Source of the DNA: Glandiceps talaboti
Lineage: Eukaryota; Hemichordata; Enteropneusta; Spengelidae
Assembly: GCF_964340395.1 (NCBI RefSeq)
Contig: NC_135565.1
Coordinates: 4,656,642 to 4,686,641, forward strand
Length of the DNA: 30,000 bases
Direction of reading: 5' to 3'
The notes under the pieces were generated by a model. The model did no database searches. It saw nothing but the letters and a program-made list of their open reading frames with translations, and was not told the DNA's origin. Positions 11,977 to 21,842 of this stretch are shown here, in pieces; position 1 is the stretch's first letter; each line of letters begins with the position of its first letter. A program made the position numbers and the translations under genes.

Positions 11977-12276
11977 GCATAGCTTGGGTCAAAATCTATA
12001 ACACCATTAAAGTATAAATAATGTTTAAACTTCCACGATAACTGACAGTATAATTACTCCAAGCACAGACTATTCTCGTGTCAAACTCCGACACGAACTT
12101 GTTTTTCCTTGAAGAGTATATCTCGTGAGACCTATGGAAATTATCAAAATCTATATTGTAGTTGAAAAGAGCAAGAATGAAAAGAGGGGAAATTTAAGGG
12201 ACATCATTTCTATATACACGTGTATTGTGCAAAGAACCCGATATCTTTGACCGCGTTGCCGTCAACCGAGCAATGG

Positions 12277-12386
<110 letters not shown>

Positions 12387-12403
12387 CTCGGTGAGTATCA
12401 ATC

Positions 12404-12502
12404 TGCTAAGACAGTGCTCTATACCGCAGTGGCAGAGCGTAATAGTTTTGGTAGTACTGGAACTCTTTCTTGGGTGTAACTCGGAGTTTCACGCATATTG
12501 CG

Positions 12503-12507
<5 letters not shown>
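12404..12507 (-). mobile_element. Penelope-like terminal-repeat fragment, copy 2
   Basis: Shares GCTAAGACAGTGCTCTATAC through TTTCACGCAT with 24068-24160 at high identity. It is bounded by (AT)n on both sides. Confidence 0.5.
12473..12507 (-). ncRNA. Degenerate hammerhead copy truncated by an (AT)n tract
   Basis: The minus strand reads ATGATCGCAATATGCGTGAA then ACTCCGAGTTACACC: stem II CGCA/TGCG, GAAAC, minimal stem III and stem I 3' strand are present. The first three core bases (CTG) and the stem I 5' strand have been replaced by the adjoining AT repeat, so it cannot be active. Confidence 0.6.

Positions 12508-12561
<54 letters not shown>
12506..12561. repeat. (AT)n microsatellite at the duplication junction
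   Basis: Separates the two 1.8-kb units. A corresponding tract follows the second unit at 14324-14356. Confidence 0.95.
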
Positions 12562-12564
<3 letters not shown>

Positions 12565-13835
12565 GTCACCTGTTCAACTTTAACATTGTCAATAAAAAGG
12601 TCGGGCACTACTTTAGGGTTCTTCCTAAAGTCGACCTTTCGTCCAAGTAGTTTTCTTTACACCAAGTAACAAACCTATCAACTTCATCGAAATAAGTACG
12701 GTCAGAATTTGACAGGTCAACTAATGCAGAGTTATCAGAATATTTGATAAGTGGATTTGTATCGGTACCTGATGAGCAGTCATTTGTGTAAAGTGTAAAT
12801 AGTTTGTGTGAGAGTATCGTGCTCTGTGAGGCACCCCTAAATGTTGAATGGAAGGCTGAACTTAATTTTTGGTAGCGAACAAACTGGGAAAGGTTGACAA
12901 GAAAATCCATTATCCAGAGGATGAGTTTGGGGTTAACGTTTAAATAACTAAGTTTATGAGCCATCATGTTTGGTTGACTTCTGTTAACGACTGATGAAAA
13001 ATCAATAACCAATACTCTTACAAATGAACTTGGTTTTTCAAGATGTGTATACGCATCGTGAAGTAATGTGAGAGTTGCATTATCAGTACCTCTATTACTT
13101 TAATATGTAAATTGGTATGGGTCAAGGTGTGAATGTTTTTGTGGGTTTTGACAAAGTAAAATACGCTCGAAGCATTTCATCACAATGGAAGTCAGTGCTA
13201 CAGGACGATGCCTTGGAAGTTTTTAGGGACCGGACAGATGGTAGATGTTTTCCAAATGGTTGATATCGTATGATCATTGTACGACCAATTGAACAATCTA
13301 CTGGAAACACTAGCTAACTGCGATGCATAGACATTCAGTAACCTACCACATATGTTATCAGGACCCATAGCTTTCCTTATATTTAGTTTCTTAAAAATAG
13401 ACAACTCGTTTATCACTGATTTCAAATTAACTCTTCTTTTCTTCTTATTTACTCTCAAGATCTAACCCGATGTTATCTATTTCCTTTCCAAATTCGTGAA
13501 TATCAAAGCGACAGTACATTACAACTTCGCCTCGCCACCACCCTGTGTTGCTTGGCAAGGTGGTAAATAAAACAAGTTTGCCTTTGGGATTATATTAACT
13601 GGGATTGTCGACACTGAATAATCCGGTCAATCATGGCACTGCGCTCATTGTATGTCACGGCGTACAAGTATAAACGACGTTCATACTTCCATGACCATAG
13701 TTTCTGCGACCTGTCATTTGTTTGACCATAGACACTCCACCTTTGTGGAGGGTCCATGGTTTGATGGGATGCGTTAATTCTGGCAAACTTGTTTGGCAAA
13801 TCGATCTGACGCAATATAGCTTGTGACCGTGGCAT
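12565..13835 (-). pseudogene. LINE relic A, second copy by tandem duplication
   Basis: A copy of 10706-11976 displaced by 1859 bp. The encoded peptides are identical, including the YSDN palm box, the same frameshifts and the micro-palindrome at 13728-13758. The only base difference I noticed in the shared part is C at 10851 against T at 12710, which is silent. Confidence 0.85.
13720..13766. mobile_element. Micro-palindrome D, duplicated copy
   Basis: Identical to 11861-11907, carried by the 1.8-kb tandem duplication, so it was inserted before the duplication. Confidence 0.65.
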
Positions 13836-14135
13836 GCATAGCTTGGGTCAAAATCTATAACACCATTAAAGTATAAATAATGTTTAAACTTCCACGATAA
13901 CTGACAGTATAATTACTCCAAGCACAGACTATTCTCGTGTCAAACTCCGACACGAACTTGTTTTTCCTTGAAGAGTATATCTCGTGAGACCTATGGAAAT
14001 TATCAAAATCTATATTGTAGTTGAAAAGAGCAAGAATGAAAAGAGGGGAAATTTAAGGGACATCATTTCTATATACACGTGTATTGTGCAAAGAACCCGA
14101 TATCTTTGACCGCGTTGCCGTCAACCGAGCAATGG

Positions 14136-14137
<2 letters not shown>

Positions 14138-14203
<66 letters not shown>
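14138..14203. repeat. (AT)n microsatellite
   Basis: Duplicate partner of 12279-12385, about 40 bp shorter. Confidence 0.95.
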
Positions 14204-14221
14204 CTCGGTGAGTATCAATCT

Positions 14222-14319
14222 GCTAAGACAGTGCTCTATACCGCAGTGGCAGAGCGTAATAGTTTTGGTAGTACTGGAACTCTTTCTTGGGTGTAACTCG
14301 GAGTTTCACGCATATTGCG

Positions 14320-14324
<5 letters not shown>
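14222..14324 (-). mobile_element. Penelope-like terminal-repeat fragment, copy 3
   Basis: Duplicate of 12404-12507 within the tandem duplication. Confidence 0.5.
14290..14324 (-). ncRNA. Degenerate hammerhead copy, tandem-duplicate
   Basis: Same sequence and same AT-truncated core as 12473-12507, in the second unit of the 1.8-kb duplication. Confidence 0.6.
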
Positions 14325-14359
<35 letters not shown>

Positions 14360-14758
14360 AGGTAAGTCATAAACTGAAGGAAAAGTGCTCAATACTGAGA
14401 AGTAGAGCTGTATTTACACAAAGTACACAAGTTATGGTACGGAGGCCGTTACGATCTTCAGACGACTAAATAACGGAAATTCAAGTGATAGAATTCGATG
14501 CGCGTTGTTGAGTGACATGGTGGAATGATAGAATGTATTTGTTTTCGTGGACGATTTAGTGGACGATCTAGTGGAATTAATCTCTAAAAAAAAAACATGA
14601 ATCATGGTCTGAGTACTTCACAAATGTATTCAATGCTCAAGTCCAAAGTGATGAAAGTTTCTCGATTTCCATGATCTTATCAGATCCACCTTGATAGACA
14701 TAAATTCAGGCATTAATGGTGAGATTAATATCCGACTGTAGTCTTTTGGACAAGGTAA

Positions 14759-15153
14759 TTACTTTGATAGTCTAGTTCCTATACTGTATCATTACCATTT
14801 ATACCTCCACTCAAAGTATAGTCAGAGTCGTTACTCTAGAAGTCTTGAAATGCATGAGATGCAATTTAAAATTCATTTACAGCCACCCACACAGTCATTA
14901 ACATCATGTCTTTGTTAATAAATCACAAAACTCTAACCAATAACACAGTCCCTCATAAAGTTAGTGTTTATTGGGACAGTAATGTTCAAATGTGGTATAT
15001 TTGTCAGCCCATGATGCTACTTATATACTGTTTACATCACCAAAACATTTAGGTTTCACTGATTGGGTGAACAACTTTTTGTGCTATTTGAGGGGCTTTT
15101 GGCTAGACGTGGTTTAGTTAGAAACCATATTGGCATCCAGACTATTACTTTGA
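14759..15153. mobile_element. 377-bp MITE with TAGTCT ends and 9-bp target duplication
   Basis: The element 14768-15144 begins TAGTCTAGTTCCTAT and ends ATTGGCATCCAGACTA, imperfect inverted termini. It is flanked by TTACTTTGA at 14759-14767 and 15145-15153. The TAGTCT end and 9-bp duplication are shared with the 154-bp foldback, suggesting mobilisation by the same enzyme type. No coding capacity was seen. Confidence 0.8.
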
Positions 15154-15348
15154 AGGAGATCATTGAAGAACAATAAAAATAAAACTCAAGGTGTGGATAT
15201 GGGATCAGTGTGGCATTCTACATAGACATTCTCCAACAATTCTTGTAGACATGTTATGTAACCATTTTTTCTTCACGAAAGGCATGTTCCCACAGGAATC
15301 AATGGGGTAGGGGTTTCTAACATTGTCTTTTGAAAGTAAATTACATGT

Positions 15349-15715
15349 ATGTCAAAACTAAAATTATTGTATTTACTAAGAGATGAAATTCTTAAGAAAA
15401 TTGAAAAGTGGTTATTGGTGGTCATAAACTCGACGTTGTTCGCTTTTTATGAATATCTAGGCGTGATTATGTCAAGCAGTGGTCTATGGTATTTAGCGCT
15501 TGCAGCTCAAGCGAGTAAAGCAATGATTGCGGTCATGAGTCAACTTGCAAAACTTGGGGACCTCCTAGTCAAAACTAAATTTAAAAGTTTTTGACTGTAA
15601 ACTATTACCGATATTAAATTATACAGTGGAGATTTTGGGTTTTAATAGGTCTACTGAAACTGAACGTGTTCAAAGTAAATTTCAGTGTTATATTTTGAGT
15701 CGTATATAAACATAC
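15349..15715 (+). pseudogene. LINE relic C, 3' end of a reverse transcriptase
   Basis: The plus-strand frame gives YEYLGVIMSSSGLWYLALAA then QASKAMIAVMSQLAKLGDLL. After a frameshift near 15590 it continues FDCKLLPILNYTVEILGF and ERVQSKFQCYIL. This matches the post-palm thumb/connection block common to many invertebrate non-LTR elements (YLG...F...ILPIL.Y..E.WGF...IERVQ.KF...IL). Upstream, another frame reads VKTKIIVFTKR and VVIGGHKLDVV, the usual sequence just before YLG, so at least two frameshifts and several stops are present. No EN or palm domain is visible, so the copy is truncated on its 5' side. Confidence 0.7.
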
Positions 15716-15925
15716 ATGTAGTCTTTGAGTATGGGAGCTACAAAAATGCTTGACAAGTGTTCATTACGGGAAGTAGGCTGAAATGTTTTGAGATTGCTGA
15801 ACGAGAGCTGCAAAACTTTAACCTCAGACCACTTCTCCTCAGCCCTGGTTCAAGTTCTTAGGTCATAGTGGTGTAAACTACATCTCAGACCACAATTTAG
15901 TGACCTGAGACTACATGTACATGTA

Positions 15926-15974
15926 GGCCCTACCATGGATGTATTAGTCTCACTAATACATCCATGGCCCTACC
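15926..15974. mobile_element. Micro-palindrome F: 31-bp perfect hairpin with 9-bp direct repeats
   Basis: ATGGATGTATTAGT, loop CTC, then ACTAATACATCCAT (15935-15965) sits between two perfect copies of GGCCCTACC. The stem sequence differs from the ATAGAC family, but the architecture and target type (GG...ACC) are the same. Confidence 0.7.
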
Positions 15975-16227
15975 TACTGGTATATTATGTAACTGCACTT
16001 GACGCCAGTGTGATTTCTAACTAAACTGTGTTATTGAAAGAACCGATGTGACGTCATCTGTTTTCTTTGTACCTGACACAATCCTAGCTGCTGTATTTTG
16101 GGCATGTTCAAGAGGGACAATGTTTTTAGCTGGCAGCCCATACAGAAGGGCCATTCAGTAGTCAGGTATCGATGATATAAGTGCATGACCAAGGTTCTGA
16201 CAAACTCCGTTTGTAAGATACTGGCGT

Positions 16228-16277
16228 ATGCGACCATAGACAGTGGAGGGGCCCCCTCCACTGTCAATGATGCGACC
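16228..16277. mobile_element. Micro-palindrome C: 34-bp insertion with 8-bp direct repeats
   Basis: The unit 16236-16269 reads ATAGACAGTGGAGGG-GCC-CCCTCCACTGTC-AATG and is flanked by ATGCGACC on both sides (16228-16235, 16270-16277). Removing one repeat plus the unit (42 bp, 14 codons) restores the reverse transcriptase sequence TIGRIRQYLT of LINE relic B. That shows it is an insertion rather than ancestral sequence. Confidence 0.85.
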
Positions 16278-16817
16278 TATTGTTCGGGGGTGAAAAAGAA
16301 CTGATCTACATGTCAACGAGATGTGCTTCTTGAGGTTATAACGGTCATCAATTGTTACACAAATGGTACATGCTGAATCCACTAACTGCACAGAAGACGA
16401 TCCCATGTTGATGTGGTTCATGAGACGAGGAAGCCTGTTGAACTGAGACGTGATAAGGAGGACCTCGGTTTTGCCATCATTAAACTAGCTTATTTTGGGT
16501 CGTTTAATATCATGTGCAACAGTTTCCATAGACAGTGGAGGGGCCCCCTCCACTGTCAATGATGCGACCTATTGTTCGGGGGTGAAAAAGAACTGATCTA
16601 CATGTCAACGAGATGTGCTTCTTGAGGTTATAACGGTCATCAATTGTTACACAAATGGTACATGCTGAATCCACTAACTGCACAGAAGACGATCCCATGT
16701 TGATGTGGTTCATGAGACGAGGAAGCCTGTTGAACTGAGACGTGATAAGGAGGACCTCGGTTTTGCCATCATTAAACTAGCTTATTTTGGGTCGTTTAAT
16801 ATCATGTGCAACAGTTT
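16234..16817. repeat. 292-bp tandem duplication inside LINE relic B
   Basis: Unit 1 is 16234-16525 and unit 2 is 16526-16817, with no difference noticed. The second copy is followed by CCAT, the first four bases of the unit. The repeat starts exactly at the CCATAGAC edge of the micro-palindrome, and the junction is TTTCCAT, so a 4-bp microhomology at the palindrome marks the breakpoint. Confidence 0.9.
16528..16569. mobile_element. Micro-palindrome C, duplicated copy
   Basis: The same 34-bp palindrome carried into the second 292-bp unit. Only the right ATGCGACC (16562-16569) is present, because the duplication starts at the palindrome's left edge. Confidence 0.8.
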
Positions 16818-17195
16818 CCATCTTAGTTACTGTAGTTGACGTATGTGATTGGGGAAATATATTGGTAAATCTGGTTGTCGTCTGCATGTTGTTGCATATT
16901 GAGATTTTGATGTCGGATTAGCTTTCCAAGTGGTGATGTGTATAGAGACAGCATACGCGTGTAAGAGTGGACCAAGCACAGGGTTTTGTGACACTCCACA
17001 CTGCAAATGTTTGGTTTCTGATATGCCTTGTACAGAAATGGACTGTTGTATATCTTTGAGGTATAAAGACTCTAGTCGAATGCCTGTAATACCGAGCTCG
17101 GAATAAACTTGAAATTATGCTGGAGTCAGAATTTACGGGGGGGGGGGGCATGAACAAAATTGAGGTTCAAAGGGAGGGGGGCATGACAATTGTGA

Positions 17196-17275
17196 TGGTC
17201 TGAAAGGGCCCCCGAATATTCTGCTCATGATTTGAACCAAAATTAAACCTCAGGAGCAGTTGTTTACCAAGTAAA
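17196..17275. repeat. Dispersed repeat shared with 9094-9185
   Basis: Same words in the same order. A third short piece (ACAGGAGCAATCGTTTACC) lies at 17462-17481, on the far side of the (CT)n tract. Confidence 0.55.
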
Positions 17276-17297
17276 TTTACATTTGTATAAGTGTATG

Positions 17298-17398
<101 letters not shown>

Positions 17399-18334
17399 GC
17401 CGTACGTCTCCTTCTCTCTTGCTCTATCTCTCTGTGTGGAGACTTTGTTGAACATTCAAACCACAGGAGCAATCGTTTACCTTGTACTTTGCAAAATTGT
17501 TCACTTCATTTACCTACCACACATTTAATTATTAGGCAGCCAATGGCCAAACGAATGTGTGTGTCTGCCAAAATATCTATGTATTAGTTAAAGCGTAGGT
17601 AATACAGTTGTAAAATAATTTAATGAGAGTACAATTTGGGTATTGAAGACAATTTTCAAGTACTTTATGGCTTCCAATAATGTGTATGGTTTGAAATATT
17701 ATGCCGCTAAATGGCCTCCTACATGTCCTTATTTTTCAAACAATTGCCTACTGTGGGAGGGGGACACACCCTCCCCACTAGTTATCGAAGGGGGGTGCCG
17801 TTTCTGTCAAGACATAGGATTCAAAAAGAAAACTCTGCTGGTTAAGTTTTTCCAAGTACAGGTTACAGCCCAATGAGCCCACATCCATTTGTAAAGAAAT
17901 CTCTGTGTCTGATATGTATGGACACTGAAGTTGATTTCCACTGTTAGCTTACAGTGTGTCATATAGTGTACCATACTGTACTTCTCTGACGTGTATGGGG
18001 AGGGGGTAATGTATAATTGCATATTAAAATATGTGCAGCCGGGGGGGGGGTATGGACGTCGCCATCTTTCAAGCGCTAAATTACCTGTTAATCGAGATTT
18101 GTTTCAAAACATTAGCATGGTTGATAATATATGTGAAAGGGGTAAACTAAGAATGGTTTCTGGGATCGCCTAAGTCAACACGACATATATTGTGGATGGT
18201 CTGAGATATTCGATTACGATTCACATCGTCCGATTTCCAATCGTCCCAATATCCATATTAACATTCTTTATCGTTTCAAAATCACAAAAATGCATATGTC
18301 GTGGTGGGGTGAGTACCGACTCTAGTTTGGTCTC

Positions 18335-18467
<133 letters not shown>

Positions 18468-19611
18468 GTCTCCCCCTCTCTCTCGTCTCCGTATCGAAAC
18501 TTATTCAGTCATAAAATCATCAGGTTTCTGACAATTTCCAATACCTGTTACAAGAAAGACTGCAGTACAAGAATATTTGGTTAGCTACATGTATTACATC
18601 TGATGCCTTATACGTGACACGCACGATAATTGTCCAGTTTGCATCAGAGGGTGTGCCTCGCCTTCTGTACATGTGCCGTACGTCTGGCTTGTCTGTCAGT
18701 GTCACATTTTGCTTCCCCTCTTCAGTTTTCTCAGATGTTTTAAGAATTTAAACATAGTCAGTGTCTGATCGACAAAAATTCTTTCCACTGAAGTTTAGAA
18801 AACATTTAGTGCAACTCTACGTAAACGTCATGTTGATGCATCATACATCATCATGAGACGTCACATTGACCTCACACTTCGCTTCGCGCTTCCTTCAACG
18901 TCCGGTCGTTATGAAACTAGTTCGAAGGCTTTCGCTAGCGATAGCGTGGCCAGTCTTGTTTTACTGCGTAATCGTCTAATGTTTTCCAAATAATTATGAA
19001 TTAATTTATCTTTTTGTTTACACTTTGGGTATTTTACTTGCTATTAGAACTCCCGGGCAACTCATATTTAATTTTCCAACCTTAGAATTTGTTCAATGAT
19101 CGTCAGGTTTGAGTACTTTCCTAAGCCGGTCCCACAACTGTTATACTTATAAGTTATAGCTGGGCGTTGTGACCGGTAACCGGCTATTATCTACATCACT
19201 GCCTACTAGGTACGTCAAAAACACACCGTTCGCACATGTGAGCCTGATTTTAGGCAAAATATCGGGCTATTAGAGTGCATACAGGCCCTTTTGTTCGCTT
19301 GTATTGTTTGCATTTGGTATTTGGCATTTCGCACGTTGTTTATTTGCACCATTCACAGTGTCTTATCATGCTTTGTGTAACTTGTAAGCCTAATCGACAA
19401 CTGGGCCAACGGTTTTTACTAGACAAATTTGAAACAAATTTTGCGTCAGTTTGATGGTAAACCTGCTATATTGACTACCAAACTTAGTTAACCCCAGTTA
19501 TTTTTACTCATGTTGCATCACCATATATTTAGAAAGAGTATATATGAAATATGAGAGCCATGTGAAACTTCTTCAGTGCAAAATGGGATGAAGATATGAG
19601 GGCAAAGTCAG

Positions 19612-19783
19612 TGCTCCTTATAGTCTCGCTGCCAGACTCGAGACTATCGTCCCTAATCTGTTTACCGAGCGGCGCAGCCGCGAGAAGAGCGGGACCAGTC
19701 CCCCTCTATTCTCGCGGCTGCGCCGCTCGGTAAACAGATTAGGGACGATAGTCTCGAGTCTGGCAGCGAGACTATGCTCCTTA
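19612..19783. mobile_element. 154-bp foldback MITE with perfect 66-bp arms
   Basis: The element 19621-19774 has arms 19621-19686 and 19709-19774 that pair at every base, with a 22-base loop. The ends are TAGTCTCGCTGCC. TGCTCCTTA is duplicated perfectly on both sides (19612-19620, 19775-19783). A 9-bp target duplication is typical of Mutator-like transposases; hAT elements give 8. It is GC-rich (CGGCGCAGCCGCG) compared with its surroundings. Confidence 0.9.
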
Positions 19784-20790
19784 CAGCAGTTTGTTTTTCC
19801 CGCATATGCATACATTACCCATAATCCTTTTAAGTATTCTGCAGATATCTGTGCAATGTGCACTCATGACTCATGAAAATCTGGAATGCACTGATCGAAG
19901 CCAATTGTACAGTTATACTATAAAAACAGGAGTTATGAGTATAATTGAAATAAAACAAGAGAATAAGAGATGAGGGCCCTCAGAATCGTCACGTAGAGTG
20001 ATATAACAGTTACATGGATGCCGGGCATGTACCCATAGGTACGGGCCCGGGGGGGGGGGGGTTCTGCATGCCGAACGTCATTAAGTATTTCCTTTACTTT
20101 GGTGCTCATGATCGTAATTTGGATGATGCCCAAGATATTTGAGGCGTGAATACCTGTTGTTCTTCTAAAGGCTTGTTTATTACTGTGAAGATCACACCCT
20201 AACACTTAATTGTTCTATAAACGACACATGGGCAAGAATACTATTCCCATAGAGGTTAGTCTAGTTAATTCCTGATGGACCGTATTTCGTTCAGCGTTAC
20301 GTTGTACATAACACGGTCAGTCAGAAACTATAGACGACATGGACGACATGGATGCCATATAATATTCCCAATAGTCACTCAATTTTACTTAGCTAGAAAT
20401 AATGTCCACAGACTCAAATCTGTCAGCACGTCTCTACTGTGAGTTTGTTGACGCTATTGGCCGGTCAGGTTTGTTAAGAAGCTCCATACACTAGCAATAT
20501 TTGTGGCCCAATTTTAAACTATTATTGGAAACGATTGTCATGTCATCTAAATCTGTATTACTATGCATCAAACGCGTAGAAATGTGAAACACGTTTAGTG
20601 GTGGCGGTATGTAGTGCATAATGAAAAGGCGTACTACGAACATTTATTTCAAAATGAGCCCTGTGATATTACAATCTACGTACGTCCTAACCATGTAGTT
20701 CATATCATAAGCCTGCTTATATACATACATATGTATCGAATACACTAGCTACACGTATAGCGTTTATGTACGTATTGATTGCAAGCACGG

Positions 20791-21049
20791 TAGATTTGAA
20801 TATTCATTTGTTTACTGCCCGGTTATGGGGGTGAACTCATGAATATATTCTGAACTAAATGCAAATGTATTCAAATCACTTCCGACTCGCAATCTGAACT
20901 ATTTTTCAGATCGAGTATAATCCGATTAGACAGGCGCTAATGGGAAAGTACAGAAACGTCCACCTCATCAGCATAAAAGTACAGAATTGAACTCAATCTG
21001 AACTATAGTACGGAAAGTGTCGTAAACTGTACTATTTTTTCTACTAGTG
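20791..21049 (-). repeat. Right terminal inverted repeat of the CACTA-like unit
   Basis: Reverse complement of 1300-1558, ending CTACTAGTG followed by TTA. The near identity over 259 bp indicates a young insertion or gene conversion between the ends. Confidence 0.85.
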
Positions 21050-21089
21050 TTAAAACAATAATTTTTTAAAACAAAAATCCTCTACATAC

Positions 21090-21196
21090 CGCCTGCCCAA
21101 GTCTTTTACCAATAATTGTGTGTGGAACTGCAAATTTATCTCCTCTCTGTGCACCAGCTGGACTGCAGTGAAGTTCATTAGGCGTGGCACCGTGGG
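21090..21196 (-). CDS. Candidate second coding exon: Cys-containing, predicted amidated peptide
   Basis: The minus-strand exon follows the acceptor TTTTTAATTGTGTACAG and ends at GCG|GTATGT. It is 107 bp: two bases, then 35 codons, ending in phase 0. It encodes HGATPNELHC SPAGAQR GDKFAVPHTII GKR LGQA (residues 41-75 of the joined product). GKR after Ile-Ile is a classical amidation plus dibasic processing site, and a single Arg precedes GDKF, so one predicted product is GDKFAVPHTII-amide. Two Cys (residues 39 and 50, the first in the previous exon) could form a disulfide. A second frame is also open here, but only this one joins in phase to the only open frame of the downstream exon. The exon lies 37 bp from the end of the CACTA-like unit. 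The C-terminal pattern G-x-x-(W/F)-A-V-x-H loosely recalls bombesin-type peptides. That resemblance is weak and is not an assignment. Confidence 0.55.
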
Positions 21197-21842
21197 CTGT
21201 ACACAATTAAAAACATAAATCATGATAATCACGTATGATGAAGGCTCGTCTGTGCGCAGATTAAGTTACAAAATTTTATTCTGTACCAAACTACTTGGAC
21301 AAGAATCCGAGCTTTCACCCTGAATCCTCGGGACTTCTGCACGAATGTGAAGTCAGATTGTTTACGCATGCGTGAATCCAAAATTTGGTCCTATGTTTAC
21401 TGTAGTTCTGTGTTTGTCGTCGTAGCACCTGAAAGGTGTGTGTGTGGGGGGGGGGGGGTGTGGGCCGTTCGATCGTTTAAAATGTGTAAAAAATAAATGT
21501 ATGTGCACGTACATATCCATGTTCGTGATGCTTTCAATTCAATTAACAGTCTAGATGATTTAGAAGTGAAACTTGAAATTAATGTCAGAATGAAACTATG
21601 AACCATTTCTTTTATTAATCTTCATGAATTTCAGGGAAAGAATAATAATTATTTGTCCAGATACGCATTTGTGAGATCGTCATCTTATAATCACTAACGT
21701 TGTAATATTGTGTAACCCTACCGTAGAGGGCGTCTATTATGTACACTGTTTTGCTAGATTAAATTAAAGAACATGATTAATATAAGAGTCGGTCGGGGCA
21801 TTTTGGACAAAAACAATGTTTCAAACAATACACATCAACGAT

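Larger units (their letters stand above)
16031..17120 (-). pseudogene. LINE relic B, C-terminal half of a CR1/L2-like reverse transcriptase
   Basis: Minus-strand frames give, in order: LGITGIRLESLYLKDIQQS near 17045-17095; a degenerate block-B motif, CGVSQNPVLGPLL; an A-D-D palm box (HADDNQIYQYIS) at about 16850-16890; and then MNHINMGSSSVQLVDSACTI, VTIDDRYNLKKHISLTCRSV and LFHPRTIGRIRQYLT, the conserved thumb region. The catalytic Asp pair is kept, but frameshifts and stops break the frame. The last part (LKTLSLLNMPKIQQLGLCQV) corresponds to the usual YGLPAKTL...RVQNxAAR end of this group. A 292-bp tandem duplication and a 34-bp palindrome insertion interrupt the frame. It is a different family from relic A. 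Confidence 0.8.

Noticed and set aside
17753-17778. GTGGGAGGG / CCCTCCCCAC hairpin as another micro-palindrome member
   Set aside because: It lacks the ATAGAC ends and has no flanking direct repeats.
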